Shown: piece by piece, positions 26,146 to 39,200 of the stretch
Position numbering within the stretch: position 1 is the first letter of the stretch
Layout of the letters: every line of letters begins with the position of its first letter
NCBI GenBank assembly: GCA_028015205.1
Contig: CM051519.1
Span: 92,091,539 to 92,155,538 of the forward strand
Origin: Mytilisepta virgata
Taxonomy: Eukaryota > Mollusca > Bivalvia > Mytilida > Mytilidae
DNA length: 64,000 nt
Reading direction: 5' to 3'
The notes under the pieces: generated by a model
What the model saw: the letters and a program-made list of their open reading frames with translations, nothing else
Databases searched by the model: none
What the model was told of the DNA's origin: nothing
Made by a program: the position numbers and the translations under genes

Positions 26146-29100
26146 ATAATAATAACAAAGAAACGGAAGAATAACAATATGTCGTCCCGTGACTACGTTC
26201 GGGGCGACATAATAACAAAGAAACGGAAGAATAACAATATGTCGTCCCGTGACTACGTTCGGGGCGACATAATAATAAGAAATGCAACAAAAACAATAAG
26301 TCTCCAAACTTCGTTTGGGAGACTTAATAATTGGTGTCTCTTGACATGAGTTACTTGTAAAAAAATAAATACATGTACTTGTATGTAGTATTTAAGCATT
26401 TAACATCCTGATATACTTTTTAACACACAACCTTTAAGGAATGAACAATGCAGCACTGTAAAAAAAAAGTCTCAGGTCTCTATCCATATTTGGACATTAT
26501 TAATTACTATTGAATTACCATGAAATACATGACTGTGACAGAGAATAAGCTGTCAAATTGAGAGAAAACTGAATTTTCCTACATCACTGTTTGGAGCGGT
26601 TCGTCCACAAAACTGATATTTTCTAAGCTCTTTATCCCCATTTGGACATTATTGAATTACCATGAAATATATGACTGTGACAATAAATGAGCTGTCAAAT
26701 TGACAGAAAACTGAATTTCCCTTCGTCACTGTTTGGAGCGGTTATTTTACCCGCCGTTATCGCCAGACTATTAACTGGATTTTTTCAATGTAAAACTTGT
26801 TAAAAGTATGCATATTTCTTAATTCTAATGAACATACTGGGTGTCGAGTTGGCTATACTATGAGGCACTACAACACCACGTAACATCTGAACCAGAGAAT
26901 TCTCTCCACTACTCAGGCCATCAAAACCCTCTTGGTCTTCATCATTCAGTAGAAGTGATGCCAAATTAGTTATGTTTGGTGGGTTTGTCCTATGTGTATA
27001 TAAAAAAGGTAAAAGCTAAATTTTCATGCAATTGTTATTTAGTTAGTTATATTAAAATGGTTTTAATATTCAGATCTAAATGAAAATAAGATAAATAATC
27101 ATAATAAAACATCTCATTGAAATATGTACTTACTTAGGTTAGAGGCTCCACACTTACAAAAATGGAACACTTTTTAAAATGCACAAAAACCTTACATTAA
27201 AAAAAATCCATTCCCTAAACAACAATAAGACATATATTTACCTGTGTAAGTCAGGTAATCTCTCATGTACTGGAGCAGCAGGGGTATCGTTAGGAGGTGG
27301 CTGAGCAGGGGTTGACAATGCTTCTGGTACTGGTACCTGGCTTGTAGGTTCTGAAGGTGGTCGACTGGGAGCTGGTGTTGATGACAAGATACCATCTACC
27401 ATTGCTGTAGCAATCCTTTCTGCTGCAGCTGCTGCCTCAGAAGCACCTGTGAAAAAATTTCCATTGATATCAAGCAATGGTAATAAACAGTAATGTCATA
27501 TATTAGATTTTAGAGTTACTAGGTGTTTGTACAATGTATGAACTCAGAAATGATTCTATGGTTTCTACAAAAAAAATCTCAAATTGTTGGCTTTGCTGAT
27601 GTATAGTAATCCAAGAGGGGAACATCAACATAACATTTTGTGATAACTGCTAATAGTTAATATTGCATATCCTTTAACAAATTCAGAATAGTCCAACAAA
27701 TTACCTTTAGTCAAAAACTAGAAGCTCACCTGAGCCTGTATCGCTCAGCTGGCTTCAATTAGCCCATCTGAAAATGTAAGGTTTGTTGTATCCACATGGC
27801 TGTTAAAGAAATGCAAAATGTCTTAAGTGACCTTGAAATTTGACCTTTGATCTAAAAAGACATGGATCTTTTGCATCTGTCCTTCCATATGAGATTCCTG
27901 TAAAAATCGGTTACAATCTGCCATAACCTCCTGACCAACTAACAAAAAAGTTCTTTCCTATATGGTTTGAATGGAAACTGTGGACAGCTGCAGATGTCAG
28001 ATGGGCAGATGAATCTCAACCAAAAGTGGATAGTTTGTACAGGGTATTGCTGTCATGAACCCTGCAAAGTTTCAAAATTTCAAAATGTAGTTTCAGAAGA
28101 AGATTTTTAAAAATTTGCCAATAAAAATCAAAGCTTGCCTCTTGCAGCCATATTGTTCTGACATCTAACTGGAACCAAACGTTGAAAGTTTGTAGAGGTG
28201 CTTCCATACAAAATTCCTGCCAACTTTAGTTACAATCTTCCAAAACGGTCCTGAGGAAATGACAAAAAAATTCATTTTCCATATGTTTTCCACTGAAACT
28301 TTCAACAGCTGCAGGTGTCAGGTGAGCAGATGAATCTAAAACAAATGTGGATTGTTTGTACTGGATATTGCTGTCATCAATTCTGCAAACTTTCAAAACA
28401 TGTAGTTTCAGGAGAAGATTTTTGAAAATTGGCCAATAAAAATAAAAGTTGGCCTCTGGCAGCCATGTTGTTCATCCAACTGGAACCAAACGTGGATCGT
28501 TCATAAGGTCCTTCCATACATCATTCCTACCAAGTTTGGTTACAATTAGCCAAGTAGTTTCAGTAGAGAAAATCAAATGTTTAAAGTTTACGGACGACTG
28601 ATGCAAAGTGATGACATAAGCTCAAATGGCCAGAGGAGCTAAAAAGGCTGCTAAATTAACAAACATAATAGAAGTTAAATATTAGTTAACTTGTATAACC
28701 GTCAACAATATGTGGATGGATATTTGTGTGCAAATGATACATGTATGCTCATTTACATTCCCTATATTCTTGTTATGAATTCTACATACTGATAGGTCTA
28801 GATTCTGATTCTTGAGGAGCAGGAATATTATCTGGGAGAGATTCTGGAGTGGCAAGTGGTGCTGAAGTTTCTGTAGGTGTTGTAGCTGTACCAGTACTTA
28901 TTACAGGAGTCTCCCCTGAAGTACTAACCTACAAATAATAAATTAATTCCGATTCAGTTACCTGCATCCTATCATGGAATCTAATATCCTTAAAATAGAC
29001 CTGATTTTGAAAACTGTGTAAAAAGAGCAGAGAAGAAAGCAAACTTCAAACAGGAAGTTGGGGTCAGGCAGAAAATATGAGACAATGTACAACTCATCAT

Positions 29101-32100
29101 TTCAAAGCTACATACCAATTATGAAATCATTCTGCCAAGTTGTAGCTGAGGAAAAGGTGATAAAAAATGTTTGTGGATGAACGAATGGACAAGGTGAATG
29201 CAGTATAGCTCCCACTTACGATTTGGGGTATAATAATATTGCATACTTTTGAATATTTATTACCTCCATAAATTGTGGTGGTGGTTGTCTTGTTCCTTTC
29301 AATTCTGGTGGAGGAGGCCTATTCCAATCCAGGGGTTTCAAACCTTTTGCTGCCAATTCTTCTTCATATTGCTTTTTCCTTGCTGCTTCTTCTTCTGCTA
29401 TCTTTCTTCTTTTTTCCTTCCTTTCATCAAGTTCTTCATCCCTGTATTTTTCAAGCGTTCCAATGATATCTGGTTTCAAGCCTAGAAATGAGAGAAATTA
29501 AATTACAATTATTTAGTAAACAGATAATTCTACCGTTTCTATTAAAGATATGGCATCTGAAAATTGTGGCAAACTGTTTTTGTTTCTGTGATTTCAATGT
29601 TAGAAGGTCATGTTATTTTGAATCAAAATAAATTTTTAAAGCTTCATACATCTTTTACTTTTCATAAATGATTTTAATATATATTAATCAGTTAATGCCT
29701 ACTTGTAACACAGTCATGTACGCTATCCCCGTCCAATACTTTAGCTTCCTCCGTCCATCGTGTCAGGGTAGATGGTATCAATGACAGCATGCCAGATCCT
29801 GACGAACCATGGTCAGCAAAAGGATCCTGTGTAGAAAAAACAATGAGATAAAATCTATCAGATTGCCCATGAATACAGTAGCTTAAATGACCTAGAACTT
29901 ATTCAAGAAACAAGGAATTTCCCAATCGCAAAATAAAATACAGATTTCTAAAACAAATACTTTAGATCTACTAACTTACTTATGGACATTAACACAAAAT
30001 TCTATCCTCAGATGAAAGTGTACAGTAAGCAATGAAAGCTACAACAATGTACAAAACACCTTTGTTAACTGTGAACAGGTCAGTTTCTAACCTGAAACAA
30101 TTCCTCATAAAAGTCATCTTCAGGTGGTCTAGTAACAAATCTGATATCATCATTACTACTCACAACCACTCTGGCTGGGGTAGGGCCGGCCACTGAGGTA
30201 AACGTGTTGGTTAACTGAAAAACATCCGCTGCTGTAGTTGGACCAAGTAATCTACAATCAAACAAAATAATTCTCAGAATTTGTATATTCAATTAATAAG
30301 CCAGGACTTCAATTTTTTTTCAATTTTTGTTGCCCCTTTCAAAAATTGACTCTCAAGCAATTACACTACCATGCTCACTCATCTCTCTAATTAATGAACT
30401 AGAGGCTCCTAGGAATCTGTATCGCTCACCTGGAAATCATAGCAGAATACACTGTCTGAGTCCATCTTAACTGGCAGTCTGGAATATTACTGTCATGTTC
30501 CAAATGGCTCACTGGTTTTTTGCCAAATTGTTGACTGGTTTCAAATGAGATGTTTCAGTGAACTTTCCCATAAGGTCCTACAATAAACTGTTCAGCTCTG
30601 GTCGCCATTTAGGGTCATCGGAAACAATTCTAAAAGAGGAACACCTAATGACCATTGCTGCCAACTTTTGTTCCAACTGGCCAAGTGGTTTCAGACTAGA
30701 TCTTTAAAGGAAAGTTTACAACGAGGACGGACGACAGCAACAACGGATGCCAAGTGATGGCAATAAAAATGGTTATGAAAAAATTTCAACAATATTCTGA
30801 ACAGTTTTAAAATCATGGGACTGTGATTTGATGAAACAGAGATCCCATTTAATTCCACTACAGGGATTATAGAACTGACCAAATTGGGCAGTTATAAGTT
30901 TAATATAGTTTCTTTAAAATAAACCTTCATATCAAACCTTTGCAGAATTGTTGGAGGGTTAGGCTGTCTTGGCAATGCTACATGTAATGTCTGTGTAGAA
31001 GAATTATATCTACATGTTCCCCTTTGCCGTCCTCCTCTGACTCGGGCAAGATTCATTGAGACAGTCTGATCTGGTTGTCGAATTAGCAGTGGATGAGCTG
31101 AAAGTACATTACTTGGAGCTGGTGGTATAGAGGGAGCTGTAAAATAAATAATAAATTATGGTACAAATGTTTCTGTACAAAATGTACATAATTCATTAAT
31201 TCAAGACTCATCAGTTGTGCTTGAGGACACCCCAATTCCTAACTAGAACTGTCCGGAAAGGAACTAATACCCCCCACAGCAACATGATTTGAAGCCTACA
31301 CAAAGTTCAAATCATCATATTTTTCAAAGTAATCGCCCAAACAGAAAATCCTGACAATATGCACATCTCCATATAGTGATCTAAAACTCCATAAAATTTC
31401 ATGAGAATCATGCAGGTAATGTAGAAGGAGTTGCAGACAACACATGGAACAAAGTTTTGTTAAAAATAAAATTTTGAAGCCATATTTAACAAAGCTATGA
31501 GGATCTAATATTGATCAATGAAATCCTTATTATGTGCATATCTAATAAAAGACTAAAGTATTGGACAATAACAGAATTTCTAAGTCAAAAAGGGTATAAA
31601 ATTATGTGAAAAAGTATTGGACCAGGACCTACTTCGCATGCGCACATCTATGTACTAGGATCCAACAGTATGCAAAGTTTCATTAACCTCTGATGAGGCA
31701 TGTGTGAGAAACTGCGGGTACAAAAAAAAATTCAGGAATAGAGAGTATTTTCTAAGTCCAAAAGGGTATAAAATTATGGAAAAAAGTATTGGACCAGGAG
31801 ATACTTCGCATGGGCACATCTACGTACTAGGATCTAACAGTATGCAGTAACAAATGCATAATAGTTCTGTCCTACAGTAACAAATGCATCATAGTTCTGG
31901 CCTACATTAACAAATGCATCATAGTTCTGTCCTACAGTAACAAATACATCGTAATTCTGTCCTACAGTAACAAATGCATCGTAGTTCTGTCCTACAGTAA
32001 CAAATGCATCGTAGTTCTGTCCTACAGTAACAATTGCATCATAGTTCTGTCCTACAGTAACAATTGCATCATAGTTCTGTCCTACAGTAACAAATGCATC

Positions 32101-35100
32101 GTAGTTCTGTTCTACAGTAACAAATGCATCATAGTTCTGTCCTACAGGAACAAATGCATCACAGTTCTGTCCTACAGTAACAAATTCAACATAGTTCTGT
32201 CCTACAGTAACAAATGCATTGTAGTTCTGGCTACAGTAACAAATGCATCATAGTTCTGGCCTACAGTAACAAATGCATCGTAGTTCTGTGCTACAGTAAC
32301 AAATGCATCGTAGTTCTGTCCTACAGTAACAAATGCATCATAGTTCTGTCCTACAGTAACAAATGCATCATAGTTCTGGCCTAACAGTAACAAATGCAAC
32401 ATAGCTCTGTCCTACAGTAACAAATGCACTGTAGTTCTGTTCTACAGTGACAATTGCATCATAGTTCTGTTCTACAGTAACAAATGCATCTTAGTTCTGT
32501 CCTACAGTAATAAATGCATCACATTTCTGTCCTACAGTAACAAATTCAACATAGTTCTGTCCTACAGTAACAAATGCAATGTAGTTCTGGCCTACAGTAA
32601 CAAATGCATCATAGTTCTGGCCTAACAGTAACAAATGCAACATAGCTCTGTCCTACAGTAACAAATGCACTGTAGTTCTGTTCTACAGTGACAATTGCAT
32701 CATAGTTCTGGCCTACAGTAACAAATGCATTGTAGTTCTGTTCTACAGTAACAATTGCATCGTAGTTCTGGCCTAAAGTAACAAATGCATCGTAGTTCTG
32801 TTCTACAGTAACAAATGCATCGTAGTTCTGGCCTAACAGTAACAAATGCAACATAGCTCTGTCCTACAGTAACAAATGCATTGTAGTTCTGTTCTACAGT
32901 AACAATTGCATCATAGTTCTGGCCTACAGTAACAAATGCATCGTAGTTCTGTTCCTCAGTTACAATTGCATCGTAGTTCTGGCCTAACAGTAACAAATGC
33001 AACATAGCTCTGTCCTACAGTAACAAATGCATCGTAGATCTGTCCTACAGTAACAAATGCATCGTAGTTCTGTTCTACAGTAACAATTGCATCGTAGTTC
33101 TGGCCTAACAGTAACAAATGCAACATAGCTCTGTTCTACAGTAACAAATGCATCGTAGTTCTGTTCTACAATAACAAATGTATCATAATTCTATAGTAAC
33201 AAATAATATTAAATCTGTTAAATCTATTTTTAATGTGAAGAATGGTATTCATTAATTACTTCAAAGAGTTTGAAAGTTAAATGTACTTACTTATAGCTTC
33301 ATTGCCATTGTCATTATCAACAAAAAGAGGAAAATGTAGACCATGTCGCTGTAGATGTCTGTTGTCTATTGTGTTGAATAAAATGTGTTGACTACCATCT
33401 ACAAAACATTTGAGCAATAACAAGCTATAACTACATGATACACCTGTCACAATTGACGGAAAGTTTTTTTTTTTTTAATAAAAACAGCTGTTCGTATGAT
33501 ATTTGCATATTCTCTATTTTTAATTTCAAGCCTTATATTATGTAGATCAATATGAAATGTAAAAGGGGAAGAATTGAGATCTCAAACTATTTCATTATCA
33601 TATTCTATGTTCACCTCTCCAAAGTCTGGGACAGTTCTATACTTCTCATGGTTTAATCATTTTTTTTTATCTCTTGATGTTTACTGAACATTCAACTTAC
33701 TTCACAAGTTCAATAAAGAAATTATTTACTGGTAAAATTCTCTATGTGCTCTAATTGAAACCAGCAAATTAGCTTCTGTACTAGTGTATAAATTTCTCAT
33801 AAAGGAAGACACATTCAAGCAAAGACAGGCAACTAATTATTCGAGACTAAAGTGTCAGGAAGTCCAGTATTTTAATATTTTCTGCTTCAAGGTCAGTGCC
33901 ATCCTCTCAAGATTTGGTCCCAGTGTTCTCAGAAGAGCAGGTCCTGAAATATTTTAGTTTGTTTTCTATTCTTAGTATCACTGACTGTATATGACCATGG
34001 TTTGGACCTCTGGACACATTTTTGAAAGGGGAACTACCAAAGACCATTCTATCAAAGTCTGATCCCAACTGGTTTGGTGGTTTAAGAGAAGAATTTTAAA
34101 TACATGTATTTTTTCTGATAATTTTTGTTAAAAATTCGTAAGGGTTCCGCGGAACCCAGTGTCTCGCCTACTTTTGATGTTGTCTATATTTTAATAGCAA
34201 AATTCCTGGATAGTTTAAGAAAGTTATTAAAATTTTAAAAACTTTAACCACAGAGTGAATGTAATGTTTCCTGGCAGAAAAACTAAGTCCATTTATAAGT
34301 AAAATACGGAAAAATTTTTTTTTTTTTACTAAATTTACTTCTGGATACTATATTATGATCATAAACAAGCTTCTGTCCAAGTTTGGTACAAATCCAGGAT
34401 AGTTTAAGAAAGTTATTAAAATTTTGAAAACTTTAACCACAGAATGAATGTAATGTTTCCTGGCAGAAAAACTAAGTCCATTTATAAGTAATATACAGAA
34501 AAACTGGAATTTTTATTTTACAAAATTTACTTCTGGATACTATCTTATGATCATAAACAAGCTTCTCTCCAAGTTTGGTACAAATCCAGGATATTTTAAG
34601 AAAGTTATTAAAATTTTAAAAACTTTAACCACAGAGTGAATGTAATGTTTCCTGGCAGAAAAACTAAGTCCATTTATAAGTAAAATACGGAAAAACTGGA
34701 ATTTTTTTTTACAAAATTTCCTTCTGGATACTATCTTATGATCATAAACAAGCCTCTGTCCAGGTTTGGTAGAAATCCAGGATAGTTTAAGAAAGTTATT
34801 AAAATTTCAAAAACTTTAACCACAGGGTGAATATTTGTGGACGCCGCCGACGACGACGACGACGACGGAATGTAGGATCGCTATGTCTCGCTTTTTCGAC
34901 AAAAGTCGAAGGCTCGACAAAAATCCACTGAAGTTATACTGAGCTTACAATGAAACCCTCCCTACCTTACCCTTATAAACAAGAAACAAACCATTGATAA
35001 GCATGTCTTCCATGAAGAAGTTATCGTCAAAATCAGGTCTTGGCATAGTTGGTTCTATGTCATGGTAATCATCTTCAATACCATTTTCCATGTCAGATCC

Positions 35101-36194
35101 CTAAATTAAATGTAAAGGAAATTAGCCACAAGTAAAATTAAAGTATTTTTTAATGAATTGTTTGAAATCTTTTTTTTTTTAAATTCCAGATTCACATTTA
35201 AAAGTATTAAATTGGTTTAATAATGCTTTCAGGTAACTGAAAATTTTATAACCAAAATACTCTGTATCTAAATTTTTGTCCAATATTTTTTATTCAAAAA
35301 ATTTGTGGATTATTATGGATAAGGTTCATAGAATTGTATTTTAGTGACAAAAATTTAACTAAAGTGTTCTGTGAGAGTTGACTGGCTGGTTTTCTTGTGA
35401 CAAATTTATTGTCTATACAACTGAAATAGTTCAAATATTAAACTTAATTTTAATCAAAATCCAGGTGATCAAACTACCAGACATAAAAAGACAACGAGAG
35501 CATCACTTGGGATTGAACATTGTATTGAATTTAAAGTTAGTTACTATAGTTCATCTCATATCAAAGCTTCTCTATTCTGCAAAATACTACAAAATGAAAG
35601 TCAACAGAACTTATATCCGATCAAGTGAAGATTTTTTTTTTATATTTGATTCTGAAGGCATATCTTGATTAATTTTAATCATCTGCGATTACGAAAGAAT
35701 TTTCTAAGCTGGTTCCTTGTTAGAGGCCTCTTACAATAAGCCACTTAATACCTTTAAGCATCAGATAAAAATAACACTACCAGTACATATAAAGATAAAA
35801 AAACTACTGACAAAGGTCATGAAAATAAACATTAGCTTCATAGAACATTTTTTCTCAAGAAATAACAATTTAGTTATCTAAATAAACAAGCATTCTGAGA
35901 GTTATTTCAGTGCACACAATGGTACTTCAGTTCCATCTAAACAATAAATTGCTTCGCTGAGTGCAGCTGGATACGACTGCAGAGGTCCAACCCTGAACAG
36001 TTGGGGCAAAAATGGACACAATATTCATGCTTGATACAGGTCTGAATTTGGATTGTAATTAAATATTTGACACATAATAGGTTTCTGACACAGAATAACT
36101 GTAGTCAAAGAACTTAGAATTGGACATATGATTTGAATTTATATTCAATTTTTTGCTTTTTGTGCAATACAATATGCTGTTGCGAATTGACCCC

Positions 36195-36225
<31 letters not shown>

Positions 36226-39200
36226 AAAATTTAACCCCCCTTTTTGCTTTTTTGCAATACACTATGCTGCCCCCCCCCCCCCCCCCCCAAAAAAAAATCA
36301 TTGTACCCCCCTCCCCACCCTTTGTTTTGCAAAATAAAAATTTGAAGACATTTTCTTTTTAATTTCTGAAATCTGAAATGAGAAAAAATTGCCCCCCCCC
36401 CTCCCTCTTTCCCTTTTTCCAAAAAAAAAATTCTTTCCCTCAAGATATGGTCATAATCCCTATTCAAATTTCTCATGGAGTTTGCAAACATAATTACCCA
36501 TTTAAATACATCATAAAAGTCTTAAAATAGAAAATGACATAATTAATAGTAACTTCTAAAAATAAACTGACAGCTATAAATCACCCCAAGACAATCTACA
36601 TTTCTTTATACATAATTTACAAGCAGTGTGAGGGAGGTAATTGAATCATACACAACATTTTACTTTAAATGTGTTTGGATTACCTCCCTTACACCAAGAT
36701 AATAACCAAACAAGAAAAATGCTTATTGGGCCCTTTTTTGGAACCTAATTCTTAAACTGTTGGGACCAAAACTCCCAAAATCAATCCCAACCTTCCTTTT
36801 GTGATCATAAACCTTGTGTTTAAATTTCATAGATTTCTATTAACTTATACTAAAGTTATAGTGTGAAAACCTATTTTGTGGTCGTATAAAAACTGTCAAC
36901 TATGTGTCAACTCTGAATACCTCAAATGACATATAGTCACTGAAGTCCAGTATCGTTGTAATCAATGTTGCATTCTTCCCTTCCTAAATGACCCATGGTA
37001 AATGAGGTCAGTCGTACACAAGAATGCATTTCTGTTGTTGACAGTAACAAGCAGCATCTATTTACTATTAAAATAGACCCTACCTCATCATCATCATCAT
37101 CTTCTTCTTCATCGTCTTCATCTACATCATCCTCATCATCTCCATCATCATGTCCATCATGGTCATCATCATCTGAGCTGTTAGAATCACTGTCTGGATT
37201 GTCTACATCATGGACTAGCAAAAATAAAAGTGACAAGTTATAAAAGTTCCTGATAAATAAAATAGACTTGCAAGACAATGTAATATTTCAACAATCAAGG
37301 GTAAACAAGGGAAAATATTATAACTGCTTCCTGTCAAGTTTTAATTGAGATAAGGCCTAAATTAAAATATTGAATGTTTGCCCTTTTCCGACCCCAATGG
37401 GTAGGTAGGTAGGAAAAATATTTTATTTTATTTTGCCAAGAACTTCCAACTTGCCTGGTTAATGGAATCCTAAATTGTTACATCTCCTAATGCCCATTCT
37501 ACTAAGTCATCCCAGGTTTCCTCATCTTTTATTATTTTGTTGTTAATGAGGGTTTGTTTTAAGGTTCCCCTTTCCTCTATGACTGTAACGCACAAAGGAA
37601 CCTCCATTTTGCACACGTGTTTGTGGAAACGAATAAAAGTCTAAGTCATAAAGGCACTTTACTCTGAATATGACTACACCATTCAATACAAGTGCTTAAA
37701 AGGTTTATACAAGTATAGTAAACAACTGAAGGTTTTTCCGGAAATAAAAAATTTTAAAAATCTTGGATCTGAAATCCATGTAAAAATTTCAAGTTGGGCC
37801 GATTTTCATCGGTCGGTCGGAAAAGGGCAAACATTCAATATTTTAATTTAGGCCTAAATGTCAGGTGACACACACGTATGTTTGATAATAATAACAATCA
37901 TTCTATAAACCAAATATCAATGATCTACCATGAACAATGATTGAGAAATTGAGCTAATTACAAAAACTTGACTTCAGTCAGTGAAGCATGAAACTAAAGG
38001 CAAGGTCAGGTAATTTATATCTGACTGCCATATACAACTAAAACAACTGCAAAAATATTAGTTTTGAGGCTAAATACCCCTAACCTGGCAGTTTAGGGTA
38101 TATTACAGTCTCTAAACTAGTATATTTTGCAAATATCCCTCCTGATACGAGGTAACATTCTTCATCAAAAGTGCATTTTGCATTATCTTCAACTTTTAAT
38201 TGGTTGTCTACATACCATGTGTGTTTTCATCAGCATCATCATCATCAATAGAAATCTCTTGACTAACCATCTGGGAATCATGGTGATCAATATCATCATC
38301 CTCACCCACTTCAACATCAATCAGAACCTCATCTGCATCATGATCCTCAGGCTCAGATACCCGGCTTATATCCTCTGTAACAGACAAAAAAGTTTACATA
38401 ACTTGTACACATACATGTACATATGCACAAATATTTTCATCTGGAAAAAAATAAAACAGTTGACTGTCAGTAGGTGAAGACACTCCCCATTCCTTAAACA
38501 TAGAATATTTACATAATATTAGGGTCTTGTGACGGTTATATGTGAAATATTTGCCAGGTCTGAGTGACATATTACCCAATGTGATGTCACTCAGACCTGA
38601 CAAATATTTCACATACAACAGTCACAAGACCCTAATATTGTGATTATTATATTGAATGCCATTTATTTAAGATTAGTAATGAAATATATACAACCAATTA
38701 ATTTCAACAACCTTTTTATATTGTCCACGTTGGAAAAAGGCTTATTATTACGTTGCTCCTTCAGCGATATCAAATGAAATATTGACCACAATTTTTACCA
38801 TTGTGACGTAATTATACACATGGGCATATTACTGCAGTTATATTCCGATTTCAATATCACCGTAGTTCATAAGCAAAATATTACAGTAATCAATATGACT
38901 ACAGTATACAAATTCCTCACCAGTTACATCCATAATTATATCTCTTATCACTTCATTTTCTGGATTTCTGTTTCTGTCTCTGTTTAACATCTCATCTAAA
39001 ACATCATCAAGCTCTTCTGCTGCCTACCAATGAGAAACAAAGAATCGACAAAAGCTAATTCCCTCATCAACATTTTATACTATTGTGAGAGTTGAATGTT
39101 TTGGAATGACATAATTTTTCAATGAGACATAAGATGCATTCTCTACGAATTATAGTGGGTTACATCTGAACTTTAACAAAATACTATTAACATTACTTCG

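Noticed and set aside
25966..26349. 127-codon plus-strand ORF with KERKKERKK
   Set aside because: Translation of a GAAA microsatellite and a 60-bp tandem duplication.
32202..33005. Minus-strand ORFs with repeated [10 protein letters not shown] units
   Set aside because: They are a by-product of the 30-bp minisatellite, whose length is a multiple of three. No start context, no splice sites fitting HUWE1, and other frames are equally open.
31842..33195. CRISPR-like array
   Set aside because: Repeats are contiguous 30-bp units without unique spacers, in an intron of an animal gene.
36995..37243. Plus-strand poly-Ser ORF
   Set aside because: Antisense shadow of the Asp/Glu tract in HUWE1 exon 21.
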